A stretch of DNA of 64,000 nt. Source: Enoplolaimus lenunculus (taxonomy: Eukaryota > Nematoda > Enoplea > Enoplida > Thoracostomopsidae). A program made the translations under genes and the position numbers. The notes under the pieces were generated by a model, which worked only from the letters and a program-made list of their open reading frames with translations, was not told the DNA's origin and made no database searches. Below are positions 1 through 10,660 of the stretch, piece after piece. Position 1 is the stretch's first letter; the number at the start of each line of letters is the position of its first letter. The DNA lies in the NCBI GenBank assembly GCA_030248215.1, contig JASANG010003305.1, positions 1-64,000 on the forward strand. Direction: 5' to 3'.

Positions 1-640
1 TAAACCAAAACTTTAAATTGGTTCAATCCTGAACCCAGAGCGCTAAACAGATTCCTGGCCTAAGAGCCATGGCTAAAATTGAAATAAACTCAGAGCTAAA
101 AGAGACTCGAGCTTTCGAACTTATGAAAATTCCATGACTAACAGAGTCTCAGAAAAAAAGTATAAATAGCCCTGGTTCGAATCAGTGGCAAGGACAATCA
201 ATTAAAAACCTCAAAGGCTAGGATCGATCCGCCTTTCAATCAAAACGGTCTATGACCAAGAAAAGCAAATTCCGCTGAACCAACCAATTTCTAGGAATAA
301 GATTAAGGTTTAGGCTATACCCATGACCGAGCGTCAATAAGTTTAACTATGAGAAAAAGTTGTTGGCACACAGTTGAACTAAAATCCATGGAGAAAAAGC
401 TAATTGTTGCTGGTGTGGTCTACTTACACGCACTCGGGGGTTCGTTAGAGCTTAGAGCATAGGCAGGCTTAGGCGTATGACGATGTCGGGATTTTGTGAC
501 TCTCAAAACCTGATATCACGCCGGGGGACCGTCATCCTCTAGGCAAGTAGCTTACTTTGGCAGATCCACGGCCTCGAACACCCGTGAGAGTATCATCTCG
601 GATTCGTCCGCAGGGATACTCGTTGATCGTACCCGTAACA
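1..640 (+). repeat. 5' LTR (left end outside window)
   Basis: This stretch matches 17,749-18,389 along its length. The last ~210 bases are almost identical, while the first ~370 carry many substitutions and small indels. A TATA-like TATAAATAG lies at 161-169, suitable for an LTR promoter. The repeat ends in CA, as LTRs do. Its true start is before the window. Confidence 0.75.
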
Positions 641-642
641 CT

Positions 643-660
643 TGGGGGCTACTCCGTGGA
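643..660 (+). other. Primer-binding site, tRNA-Pro type
   Basis: Two bases after the LTR end the sequence reads TGGGGGCTACTCCGTGGA. The first eight bases and an internal TCCG match the classical tRNA-Pro primer site known from murine leukaemia virus (TGGGGGCTCGTCCGGGAT). Position and sequence together support a retroelement. The exact tRNA of this host is not visible here. Confidence 0.6.
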
Positions 661-3600
661 ATAATTTTTGTTTTCTGTTATTCCTAATTGAATTTCTTAA
701 ATTAACTTGCCTTACAGGCAATCTTTAAACTGTTAAATTGCTCGACCAATTTTTGACAAGTAGCCAACGCTAGATCACCCCCCCCACCTTATTGATTCAA
801 CTGTGTGCTTGCAGCTGTTCCTCGTAAAGTTTTGGTTTATAAGTAATAATTTAGTTAAGTTATTTAAGTTTGGGGACCTCTCGCACAGGACTAGGCAAAA
901 CTCCGAGAGGTCTGTATTTCGCACACCTACTCTATATACTGGTGTTTTAGAATTCGGTTTTCAGTAATTCTAAGACTAGCTGCTTCAGGTTTAGGCAAAA
1001 CTCGAGCAGCTACGGCTTTCGCCCACCAAACTTTAGGCTATATTATTTAATTGTTGCAACTATACTAAGCAGGCTGCCCTCCTTAAATAAACTCTGGGCA
1101 GCCTATAATTACTCTGAGTAGAATCGTACGTACACACTGTTGTTTTAACTATGTTATGTACGTATTGTGAACTTGTTGGGAGTTTGTCGAGTGTCCGCTA
1201 ATGAGCCCCTCCAAGGTTTTTAGCCCAAAATTCACAAATTCTGTGGCACAACGCAAAATTTCCATTGTGCTACCTAAGCTTTGTTCACCACCCCCAACCG
1301 GACGCCATTTGCTCGAATTGAGCACATGGTCCAAAGCTTGACAAGCTCCCAGCATCTTATGTAAGGCGCCTACCCCCTCAGACCGGTTTCTTTTTCAATT
1401 ACCGGGAAAATTCTTTGAGCTGAAGCAATTACTCACACTATTTCGAAACCCGACCTTCGATGGAAGGGATGCACAAGAACACTCACATAACCCGGGGAAC
1501 AGTTGCGGTCGACTGCGGTTCAACGGCTATCCCACACTCAACTTGAGACTAAGACTACACATATTACAGCGTGCACCTTTCGACAGGGTGTATCGACAAC
1601 ATGCTAAAACCGCAGCTTTAGCCCAGAATGAAAGTAACAGCTCTAGCAAAAATGCACAACCCCTCCGAAACTATACCTTTTCGTCAATAGCGAAAATCCT
1701 GCTTTTGAAAACCCACCCCTACGGCACGTGTTGCCTTCTCCCCAACGGAATTACGGAAAACGTGCGCACCAAATTGGACAATTTTCCATACCTCTGCTTA
1801 GACCCAACTTGCCGGCTTGAATTATATACCGAATCTTTGCGGTTACATGTGTCGCACGTTTTCCGAATTTCCCCAATTGGATTGAGTGATCAGGACTCGT
1901 TACCTCTGTCAAACATGCAACTAAAACTGCTAAACGCAGCAAATTTTTCAAGATTCCACCTGCTTCCCTCCTACCCATAGGGAAGTGACAGTTCGTCCCT
2001 CAGGTTGGGACTTGTCGACAAATCACCCCTAGCTATCATTACTGATCAGGACGGACCAGAACAGACTTGAGCACTTGGTCCAGTACAAAATGAATGTGGC
2101 GCCCATTCAATACATACCCACCTTGATGTTATGAAATATACCCACTTGCTCAAAGGGAGGATCTTATGGAACCGAAACCAGAAAAACTTATCTTGAAGTG
2201 CCACTCATTGAAACATTCCCTGTAACTCATACACACCCACGAGGTCCTCTCTTGTTATGGTATGCATGTGTGAACTCAAAACCACAAGTCGGATGCTGGT
2301 CGTATGTACAAAAGCCGTATCCGATACTAGTAAACCTGCCCGCTAAGCAAAATACTATTGTCAAGGAAAGTAAAGCCTCCGAATAAGAACAGCTATATAC
2401 CTCAGGGTATAAGATTCCCTTAACCCAAAACTTTAAAAGCCTAATCAAAACTGACAAAACAAAGGAATGTTACCCCACATTAGAAATTAAAACTTTAACA
2501 AACCCTGATGGTGGGCATTCTCGATTTCAATTATGGAGCAAAAAACCAGGCATTTCTGACAGTTAGCATCAAACTGATCAAACACCCACACCCTTCTGTG
2601 AAAAGAAACTGGACACCACGTGTGTTGTCACCCAACTACCTTACCCAGCATTTGCGAATGCCCACCGACCAGGTTAGTCAGCCACCTACGGCTACTATCA
2701 CCCAAAACCTTGCCCTCCTTACAACTTGTCCGGGATTCTGGTATTCAGTGAATCAAAACAGGGATAATTAGAACCCAAACAGCTGTATTCTACGCCACTT
2801 CGAGACCGGGCGGGGTCCGGCCAAATCCCAACGGGTTTCGATGGGGCGTACCTCCCTGGGGTCGGCCAACCTATCGGGAGGAAAATTCAAGCTATGAAAT
2901 ACAGCTATCACAGGAATGGTCAGTTTCTTGGAAATGAGTTGCCCAGCTATTAAGCCTGTTGTATGCAGAATTTGAAATAAAACACCCAACCATTCTCCCA
3001 TGGGATGTTCCCTCTACACCCCATGTCCTAATAACATCCGAAATGGTCCCAAAACTTACCACACCCTGTGGCAAAATTATCCAACTGCTTGACCCTCACG
3101 CACTAAACACCACGGAAAACCTATTATAATCTAGTGTGACCTGAAAACCCACAACTGGACTGAGGGAAGTAGATAACACAGAAATTCCAGGGATGTAGAA
3201 CCTAAAAAGCAATACTATTCTGTGTCATGACTAATTCCTTAAGCCTGCGGGATTCAATAGCACACCCCTGAAACCCCAATAACCGAGCTTATAACACTAA
3301 TTTCTGTGAGGGTGTTACTTCACTCGAACGCGAAATTGTAAGACCTGAACTAACTGGCGACAACCAGCTGAACTCACGCGGAAACTTGGAACTCCCCGGG
3401 AGTATTTGTACCTCCGGTGTAAGAATTGCGCAAATTGCATGCGGAGATCTATATTACGGGGAAGGACTGGGTTGAAACGTTAACAGTCAACCAGAGGGCG
3501 TCACGTTTTTCCAAAAACCCAACTTACCACCAGTTGGATAATTTATCTTAATCCCCGGGGCTAAGTCGCCAGGCCCTGGACGTACAAAACTGACCCCCTC

Positions 3601-5300
3601 TTTTCAACAACTCCAATTAACTGGGTGTAGGAATGTGACCACGGGAAAGGAGCATCCACGGGTCACCGCACAGTTAATTCGGCCCCCATCGGAGATTCTA
3701 GCCAGTCTCGACTCGCGAAGTTAGGGGAATTTATCGAGCGGGAGGCAGAATTCCGAGGCCACACCACCCCATAAATTTTACGCAGCGTTTTTCAAAAATG
3801 GTGTGGCTTAGGGTAAAATTTTCTTTATTTTGAATTTGAAGTATTGAGTAATTGAACGAGTTTGATCGTTTAATTATTAACGGCACAGACGAGGAGGGGC
3901 AGGACGACCAAAATTGTCTTCGACACCACTTTTTCAGTAAACGGAATGGGGATACCATCTCAGTGGGATACTTAATTCTGGGGTGGTACTAGAATTAACC
4001 ACTTGTATGCTGTCCCCATTCCATCTACACGCCCTTGGGCTCGAGCTAAGGGAATCACCCACATGATAAGCCGAACAAATTACTTTCCAGGCAAATTTAG
4101 TCCTGTCAACCCGAGAGTGACCGTAAAAATTTTCTTGAAGGCCAAGCTCAACACGTTCAGTGGTTGCGCGCTCTGAGGGTTTCGATTATCAATCCGAAAT
4201 TCCTAGTGACCACCCGGACAGATTGACACCGGTAGAGCCGTATTATTTATGTTGTTATTATGAAGTTGAATTTGCTGTACCGGAGAACGCCGGACGTAGG
4301 AAACGTGCCGAGTTAGTAGGGGTCAGCCCAGTTGGTCCATTGGGGCACGAGATAACGCACCCTCAGTCGGTAGGGGTGGGCAGCTCCGTGTTACCCATGG
4401 GGAACTGTGATTTTATTGATTTGATGAATTGAATTAGAAATTTGACTTTTAAATTCCCCACGGGCATAAAACCCAAATCTAAATTCCCAACCAAAAGAGT
4501 TGAGGATAAGTGTCCGACTAAAACTAAAATTTCATGAGGCCTTCAAAAAGTCGGCACAGAACTAAAGCATAGTTCTACATAGGACTATTTCAGTAACTTG
4601 ACTGACAGTTGATCCCACACCCACTTAAATAATTCAAATCAGTCCTCGAGGACTTGAATCTAGTCGCGTGGCCCAAACCTCCCACCAGAACCAAAACCAA
4701 AAGCGCGCCACCCGACGACCAATTCCTACCGAAGAAACTTACTGACATAACGACGTCTCGAGACGCGAAAAAACAAAAAGACAAAAAAAAAGGTTTACAT
4801 TTACTGAACTAGGAACATGGAACGTACTTTGGAAATCTGTTTGGAGTGAATATCAAAACGAGCATTGAAACAATACCTGAAATTTGTTGCCTAGACATGG
4901 ATACCTTTTGACCTGATTATAACCACGGACCTAACCTCTGGACGCTCAGAGCATTTCGAAATTAGGATAATTAGTTGTAAAAATAGTTGGATCATACGCG
5001 CCCTCTCTTATCTGTTTTGGATTATGACACATGTTAGTGTATTCCCCGCATTAAAAGGGAAGGGATGTCAGCTTTCCCTCTTGCTATTTAGTCTAAGATG
5101 ACCCTCTCGAGACCCAATTCTCGCTGTGTTGCCCACAACCTCGCATTTGGATCTTTGTATAGAGTTACCCTGCTTAATTGTTGGAGAAACCCCTCTTCTT
5201 TCCATTGTATGGCGCACAAGAACGTTGATACCTGCGCCCCATGTATATAATCCCCAACCAATGGTTATGTAGGAATTTTGGAACGAAGCACGATTTGACT
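661..5300. other. Internal region of the LTR element without a recognisable gene
   Basis: No frame here looks coding. The longest open stretch (1,543-1,980) starts at TTG, has no recognisable domain and is overlapped by another frame on the other strand. I see no RNA gene. The sequence has a moderate base composition and is probably non-coding ballast of the element. Confidence 0.5.
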
Positions 5301-5309
5301 GTACCATAG

Positions 5310-5800
5310 TAATTCATAATTGTACCATAGCAAATTGTACATAGCTGAAACCAGCACTAGACCTTGCCCAACATTTTGGCATGCAAGGGTCCCCTTAAAA
5401 TCGAAAAACACAATAAAAATAATAAAAATCTATAAAACACCAACAAAAATTGCGTTTATGGTTGTAGCATGAAACAGCTTACACAGCACCAGAATTATAT
5501 AGCTGTATAGCCCCGTCTACCGGAACCGGAATCGAACTATAGATCCCAACTGTATCATAGAAATTGTACATAATTGAGAAAAGTGTTGAAACTTGCTACT
5601 TTGAAACGAAAACCAAAAAATTAAATAAAAAATTAATAAAAAACAAAAAAAACCCAAAAATTTGCGTTTATGAGTCTCCTTGGAAGCGGCCATTATAGCC
5701 GATAAAGGATGTATGTATCCGGGTAACCTATTTTCGGAAAAACGTACCGCCACTTCTATATACCCCCTAACCTTGTACATGGACCCCTGAAACGGGAGAC
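5310..5800 (+). repeat. Diverged direct repeat pair (about 230 bp period)
   Basis: Two blocks share the order: a TGTA(C/T)CATAG...AATTGTACATA motif (about 5,318 and 5,550), an A-rich stretch with many AATAAAAA runs, then TTGCGTTTATG (about 5,450 and 5,662). The copies are strongly diverged. They show that the internal region of the LTR element grew partly by tandem duplication. Confidence 0.5.
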
Positions 5801-6259
5801 CAACTTGTAAATCCGCACAGAAACCTTGCTTGACACCTATATTTGTGCATATTTAAAAATGGGATACCAATCCTCCCCTAAAATCTTTACTTGAGTACCT
5901 TAACCAAGGAGTCTTAGGTGCTGAAACCCTGTATTGACCATTTAGCACATTACATGCATACCAAAGCCGCTAGTGCACTCAAATTCTCAGATCGCGGCCT
6001 AAATCTTTGGGCTCAGGTTCTGCTGGAGTGCCGGGTCCCGAGTGATCGCCCCCTCCCAACGGCCGACTATTTCCCTCGTTAGCCCGAACCAGAGAATTAC
6101 TTCTTTCATTTCTGACTAGAACTTTTACAAATTTCTAAGTTCTCATGTCGCACATGTCACACTGTAGACTGTGTATAGGGTGCCGCCACAAGTATAACAC
6201 TTGTTAGTCGTATACTTTAGTAAACATATAAGAAAGTTTGTGATGTTGCCTTGTCGGTT

Positions 6260-7780
6260 CCGGCTTCCGTCAATGTATATAGAAATTGTACAGAACCGAC
6301 GATTGGGCTTTTGCCTTGCACTTTTGTGCTCAGAAGACCTTTTACAAGCTGGATCATTAAGAGCTCTTTTGAAAAGCGACTTTCGCAGTCGCAGAACCAC
6401 CTAACCAAGCTTCCCTAGAAGCCTATCAGACAACGAAAGGAAAAGAAATTGGCCGAGAAAAGCAGTAGATCTAAGGCTAATGGTGATACTAACCTGCGCC
6501 TCACAGATGACCGTTACACCAAAACGGAGAGATCACATGTACGAGAACGAGAGCAGTTTTCACCCGACCGTATTAGGACCCAGCTCCCTGAGTTCGGGAC
6601 AGGAGATAAAATGCTATGATGCTCAGGACCTTCTAGTTAAGTAGTGTCTTGAACCCTTTCCCCAGAGCATTAATTAAGGAGGCGCAATGCATTTAATCCC
6701 ATAGCCTTAAAGGCGAAACCTAAAATCAAACAACCGTAGGTTGTCGCGTGTGACTGACAGAGCGCAAGCATGGAAATCATAGTATATGATGCAAATTAGG
6801 GATCATAATTTATCAGTAAAAAGAATTATAGCTTCTCCCTAACATCAAGCAGACATGGGTAGTCCCATAGAAAATTCAAGCCTGAAATGACCTGAGGACT
6901 TGCCTATACCCCTTTCCTAACCTTAGTCGTTAACTGCTTGCACCTGGTGCCATTATGAAGGCTCTTTCTGAACAATTGAGATATTACTTGTAGGAGAGGC
7001 GGGGCAGTTCCCACCCGGCTGTATCAGAACTAAGCTCCCCACGGCTGTCCTATCATCTTGAGAGTCTAGAGTAAAATAAGCACGATGCCATGATACCCAG
7101 TACCTATTGACTAAGCAGTGTCTTGTCCGACAGAATTCTCCCCTACAGACCATTGACTAATGAGACCCGTAGCATTCCGTCCCGTAGCCTTTTAAGCCAG
7201 AACTTTAATGCAGGCGACCGTGGTTAGCCGCGCGAAACTACATAAGGAGGGAGAAAAAATGAGATCCACACGCCTATATGCGCCATCCACTGTGGATCAA
7301 CGTAAAGTTTAGGTCAAAATTGCATATGCCAGATGTGAACGGAAAGTTAGAAGTCTGCCAGTAAGGAAAACTCCGGTCTCACCCCAACATCCATGATCAT
7401 ACGCAGCCCCGTGACGCAAGAAATTTCAGCCAAAAGTTGGCCTGTGAACCCACCAATGTCCCGATTTTCGCAGTTGACTGCTCGCTCTCAGAGCAAATTC
7501 TCTCTTACACTGTTGTAGTAAACAAAAATTACACTTAACAACAACACTTGTGAGAGAGCGATTTTAAGGCTCACTTAAGAATGAGCACTAAGAAAGTGCT
7601 ATCGATCCAGCTCGCAACGGTTGTACAGAACCGATTGTGAATAAACCAGCTCGGGTTTTTCCCATGCACTCCTATTGGTGCAAGGAGCCCTTTTTAGAGC
7701 TGGAGCAGTATCCGTTTTTTGAAATGCGGCTCGCGTAGTCGCTGTAAGACAGGTCTGACATGACCTTTTTAAATTTGATA
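6260..7780 (+). repeat. Diverged internal duplications (about 0.45 kb and 1.35 kb apart)
   Basis: Two sets of paralogous blocks are visible. In the first, 6,550-6,740 and 6,990-7,220 share GCAGTT(T/C)(T/C)CACCCG, AAG(T/C)AGTGTCTTG and CCC(A/G)TAGCCTT. In the second, the stretch around 6,285-6,400 (TTGTACAGAACCGA... then AGAGCT...GCGACT) recurs at 7,620-7,750. No long frame is shared between copies, so these look like non-coding duplications. Confidence 0.5.
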
Positions 7781-8724
7781 ACCTCACACCAGAGAAAAGC
7801 CCTAACCCAGCGACAATTACCCTGAGCTAAGATACTGCAGCGACCAAAACAAATTGAGTAAGCACCGGCGCGGTCAACAAACCTCATTAGAAAAGGGTCA
7901 CTATGCAAGCCACTAGGTCGGGCATTGAACTCGAGCTGTGGAGCGCCGTATAATTACAAGGATGGAAAACTCATACTTGAGGGTTAGATTATTAGAATTC
8001 TGCTAAAATAGAGCCAAGTCTCCTGCAGAAGTCAGTGGGACCTATGAACTTGCATACAAAGTATCCCGCAATCACGCTGGGACTACCCCATAAAGCTTAA
8101 ATACAAAACCCGACTCCGACCAGAGTTAGTAGCACGACCCTAGGTACCTTCATTATACCCTGTGGTATCAAGGGTTACAAATTCTCCCGAATCGTCTTGT
8201 ACTCCTTCCAACCCTCACCCCTGTGTCATTCCCTGGCGCTTCGGCAGAATTAGGACGCTCAAGAATAAGCGTGCTGGCACTATTCACTGAAAGTACACAC
8301 ATTAGTGTACAAACTATGCAACAAAATCAGGTCAGATTAAAACTCCCAAAGTACTTAAACATGACTGGCCCATATGTGCTAACTGTTTTATCCCCTAAAA
8401 ACCTTAAACTAAAATAGCCGGCATCGGGCTGTATTGCCAGCAGCTGAGCTAACCATTCCCCATTGTGCATAAACTGTGTATGTAGAGTCAGACTCGATAA
8501 GGTTCTAGAGAGTCGCTAAACAAAGAATACAAATCATCTGCGCATTAAGCCTTTTGAGCCCCCTCAAAGTCTACACCGAAATACCCGGCTTCGAGCCGTG
8601 CTGGCCGTCGCCGAAACAACCGCATAATACTTTCCCCATACCTACTGACCCCCCACAACCGATCTATACGTATTATGCATTTTATTGTGTCCCTATGTGC
8701 TTTTCATGTCTTTGGAATGCATGA

Positions 8725-9340
8725 CTAACCTTGTTTTGAAAGCAACGTTACAGCAAAGCTTGCAACAGCAACAACAACCAGCAGCAACAGCGTCAACAGC
8801 AACAAGCAACAACAGCGACCACAGCAACTATCAACAACAGCAGCAACAACAACACTAACAACTGTAGCTGCAGTAACAAAGACTGCCGCTACAACAACAA
8901 CGACAGCAAGAACAACAGCAAAAACAAAGGCAACATCAGCAGTAGCCGCAACATCGGCAGCAACAACAACAGCAGAAACAACAGCAACAACTGCAACGAT
9001 AACAACACCAACAACAAACCAGCTGCAGACCCCAATCCGTCCCAATAACAACAACATCAACAACATCATCAACAACAACTACCACAACTACAACAGGAAC
9101 ACGGCCGACTTCAGTGGTTACAACAACGCCGAAGATGGGGCCGATGAAGGCTTTAGCGAAGAAAGCCAATCGCAGTATCGCCCCGAGGCCTACGGCGACG
9201 GCCCTGTTCCTGAGTTCCCCCTGAGCCCCTACTACGGTCCCACTGCCCCCCGCGACGACACGCGCCCTGCCCTCCGGGTGCCCGCGATTCCCGGCACCGC
9301 GCAGGTCCTCAGCCTGCTCTTCGTGGGTTTGGCTTTCTAA
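8725..9340 (+). repeat. CAA/CAG-rich low-complexity stretch upstream of the ORF
   Basis: From about 8,760 to 9,080 the + strand is a dense array of CAA, CAG, AAC and ACA triplets. From 9,080 to 9,340 it turns GC-rich, with Asn, Tyr, Glu and Pro-rich coding-like composition. It resembles the low-complexity start of gag-type proteins. A GC-rich gap with a hairpin (stem GCCTGG/CCAGGC, 9,356-9,375) flanked by two CTTGGCGCGGC repeats separates it from the 415-codon ORF. I treat the two as separate parts of one fossil element. Confidence 0.5.
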
Positions 9341-9412
9341 ACCCCGCTTGGCGCGGCCTGGTGCATGATCCAGGCCCTTGGCGCGGCGTGACACCACATT
9401 CGCCACGACCAA

Positions 9413-10660
9413 ATGGCCACCGACAGCTGGATGATGGCGTCGGCGTCCGAATGCCGAGAGTTCGTTTGCATCGGGCTCCCGCCTCCCCGTGACACGCTCC
9501 ACATTATTGGACGTGAAACAACGTTAGAGCCGCTTGTGTACGCTCTAACGTACCACAAGTTCGCCGCTCCGGGGATGCAGGACCATCTTCGCGGGATCTC
9601 GGATCACCAGGTCCTTTATTGTGACCCCTGGGATCCCGCGCTCGGCATCGGCGAAGACGTCGACAAGGTCCAGAATCACCTGGAACTCGTCACGAGCTAC
9701 AACAACATCGCAGGCCGCGCCATCGAGGACCTCGCGCGGCACTACGACCAGGGACGCCAATACTACCGGCGCCACATAATTGTCGGTGACGAGTCAGCCT
9801 TTCCACTTTGGGCTGACTACTACGGCCACCCGGATGTCGCAGTCATCGCGTTCCCGGGGGCCGACATCCCGACATTATGCCGGATCGCACGTTTGGTAGC
9901 CACGCCACTGGTGGTTCGCATTACAATCTGCGGTGGCTACCATTCGGTGTTTCCATGGACAGGGCGCGACACCGACCCGCGGCTCGACGACGAATACCAC
10001 TACGAGCAGTCGGGGACGTTGAATGGTAGGCGATTCGAACAACTTCTGGCCGAATACCAAAACCCCGACGCCGTAGCGCGTGCGGTACACACGCACGTCG
10101 CGGAGCTCGCTCGCGAGTTCCGAAACGGACCGCGAGTCTCCCTCCTCCCGTTGATGCCCCTCAGCGATCTCACCAACACCGCTCGTGTGGTGGTCGAGGG
10201 CTATGCGGCGATGATCGGGTTTTATTCAATCAAAGCCCCGTACTTCTATCATCGCTACATAACCCACCACTACCACAACACACCCAAACACGAGCTCGCT
10301 GAGCGCTATCAGCTCACCGGGGGACCGTTGCCCTTCAAGCAACTGGTTCAACAACTGCGGCCGATGCTGGAAGCCCCATTCCACCGGGACCTCCGACAAC
10401 AACATCTACCTCCGTCCCTCCCACCAGCCGATCCGCCGACCCTCCCAGAAGATATCCCTCTGGCCCCGATGCAACTTACAAGGACTGAACGGGCAGAGGA
10501 ACTGGAGAGGCGCCGTAGGGAAGAGGCTGATTCGCCAAGAGAAGGTGACTACGAGGACACTGAAAACCTCTTGGCGATATTGGAGGCCCATGGAATCGAG
10601 GTCCCGGCCACTGGACTAGTGCGGGCAAGACTTTTGCAGGCCGCAAGGGAGTTGCTGTGA
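9413..10660 (+). CDS. 415-aa protein of the giant LTR element, function unknown
   Basis: This is the only long, ATG-started, uninterrupted frame in the element, and it is clearly GC-richer than the AT-leaning DNA around it. I do not recognise a named family. Residues 118-180 read like an alternating strand-helix fold with GDES (125-128), FPGADI (147-152) and CGGYH (173-177). This vaguely recalls the GDS, Gly and GxND blocks of SGNH hydrolases, but the GDS is interrupted and the GxND is not conserved. Residues 332-352 are proline-rich, 356-372 form a charged helix, and 384-412 (LLAILEAHGIEVP... then RARLLQAARELL) resemble a SAP-type helix-loop-helix. No zinc knuckle, signal peptide or membrane segment is visible. 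A gag-like or accessory role is inferred from position only. Confidence 0.6.
   Translation: MATDSWMMASASECREFVCIGLPPPRDTLHIIGRETTLEPLVYALTYHKFAAPGMQDHLRGISDHQVLYCDPWDPALGIGEDVDKVQNHLELVTSYNNIAGRAIEDLARHYDQGRQYYRRHIIVGDESAFPLWADYYGHPDVAVIAFPGADIPTLCRIARLVATPLVVRITICGGYHSVFPWTGRDTDPRLDDEYHYEQSGTLNGRRFEQLLAEYQNPDAVARAVHTHVAELAREFRNGPRVSLLPLMPLSDLTNTARVVVEGYAAMIGFYSIKAPYFYHRYITHHYHNTPKHELAERYQLTGGPLPFKQLVQQLRPMLEAPFHRDLRQQHLPPSLPPADPPTLPEDIPLAPMQLTRTERAEELERRRREEADSPREGDYEDTENLLAILEAHGIEVPATGLVRARLLQAARELL

Noticed and set aside
1543-1980. 145-codon plus-strand frame near the start of the LTR element
   Set aside because: It starts at TTG, has no family resemblance and is overlapped by an open frame on the other strand.
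8725-9502. Minus-strand frames of 117 and 188 codons (Val/Leu/Cys-rich)
   Set aside because: They are the complement of the CAA/CAG field and of the 5' part of the plus-strand ORF region. The hydrophobic look is an artefact.
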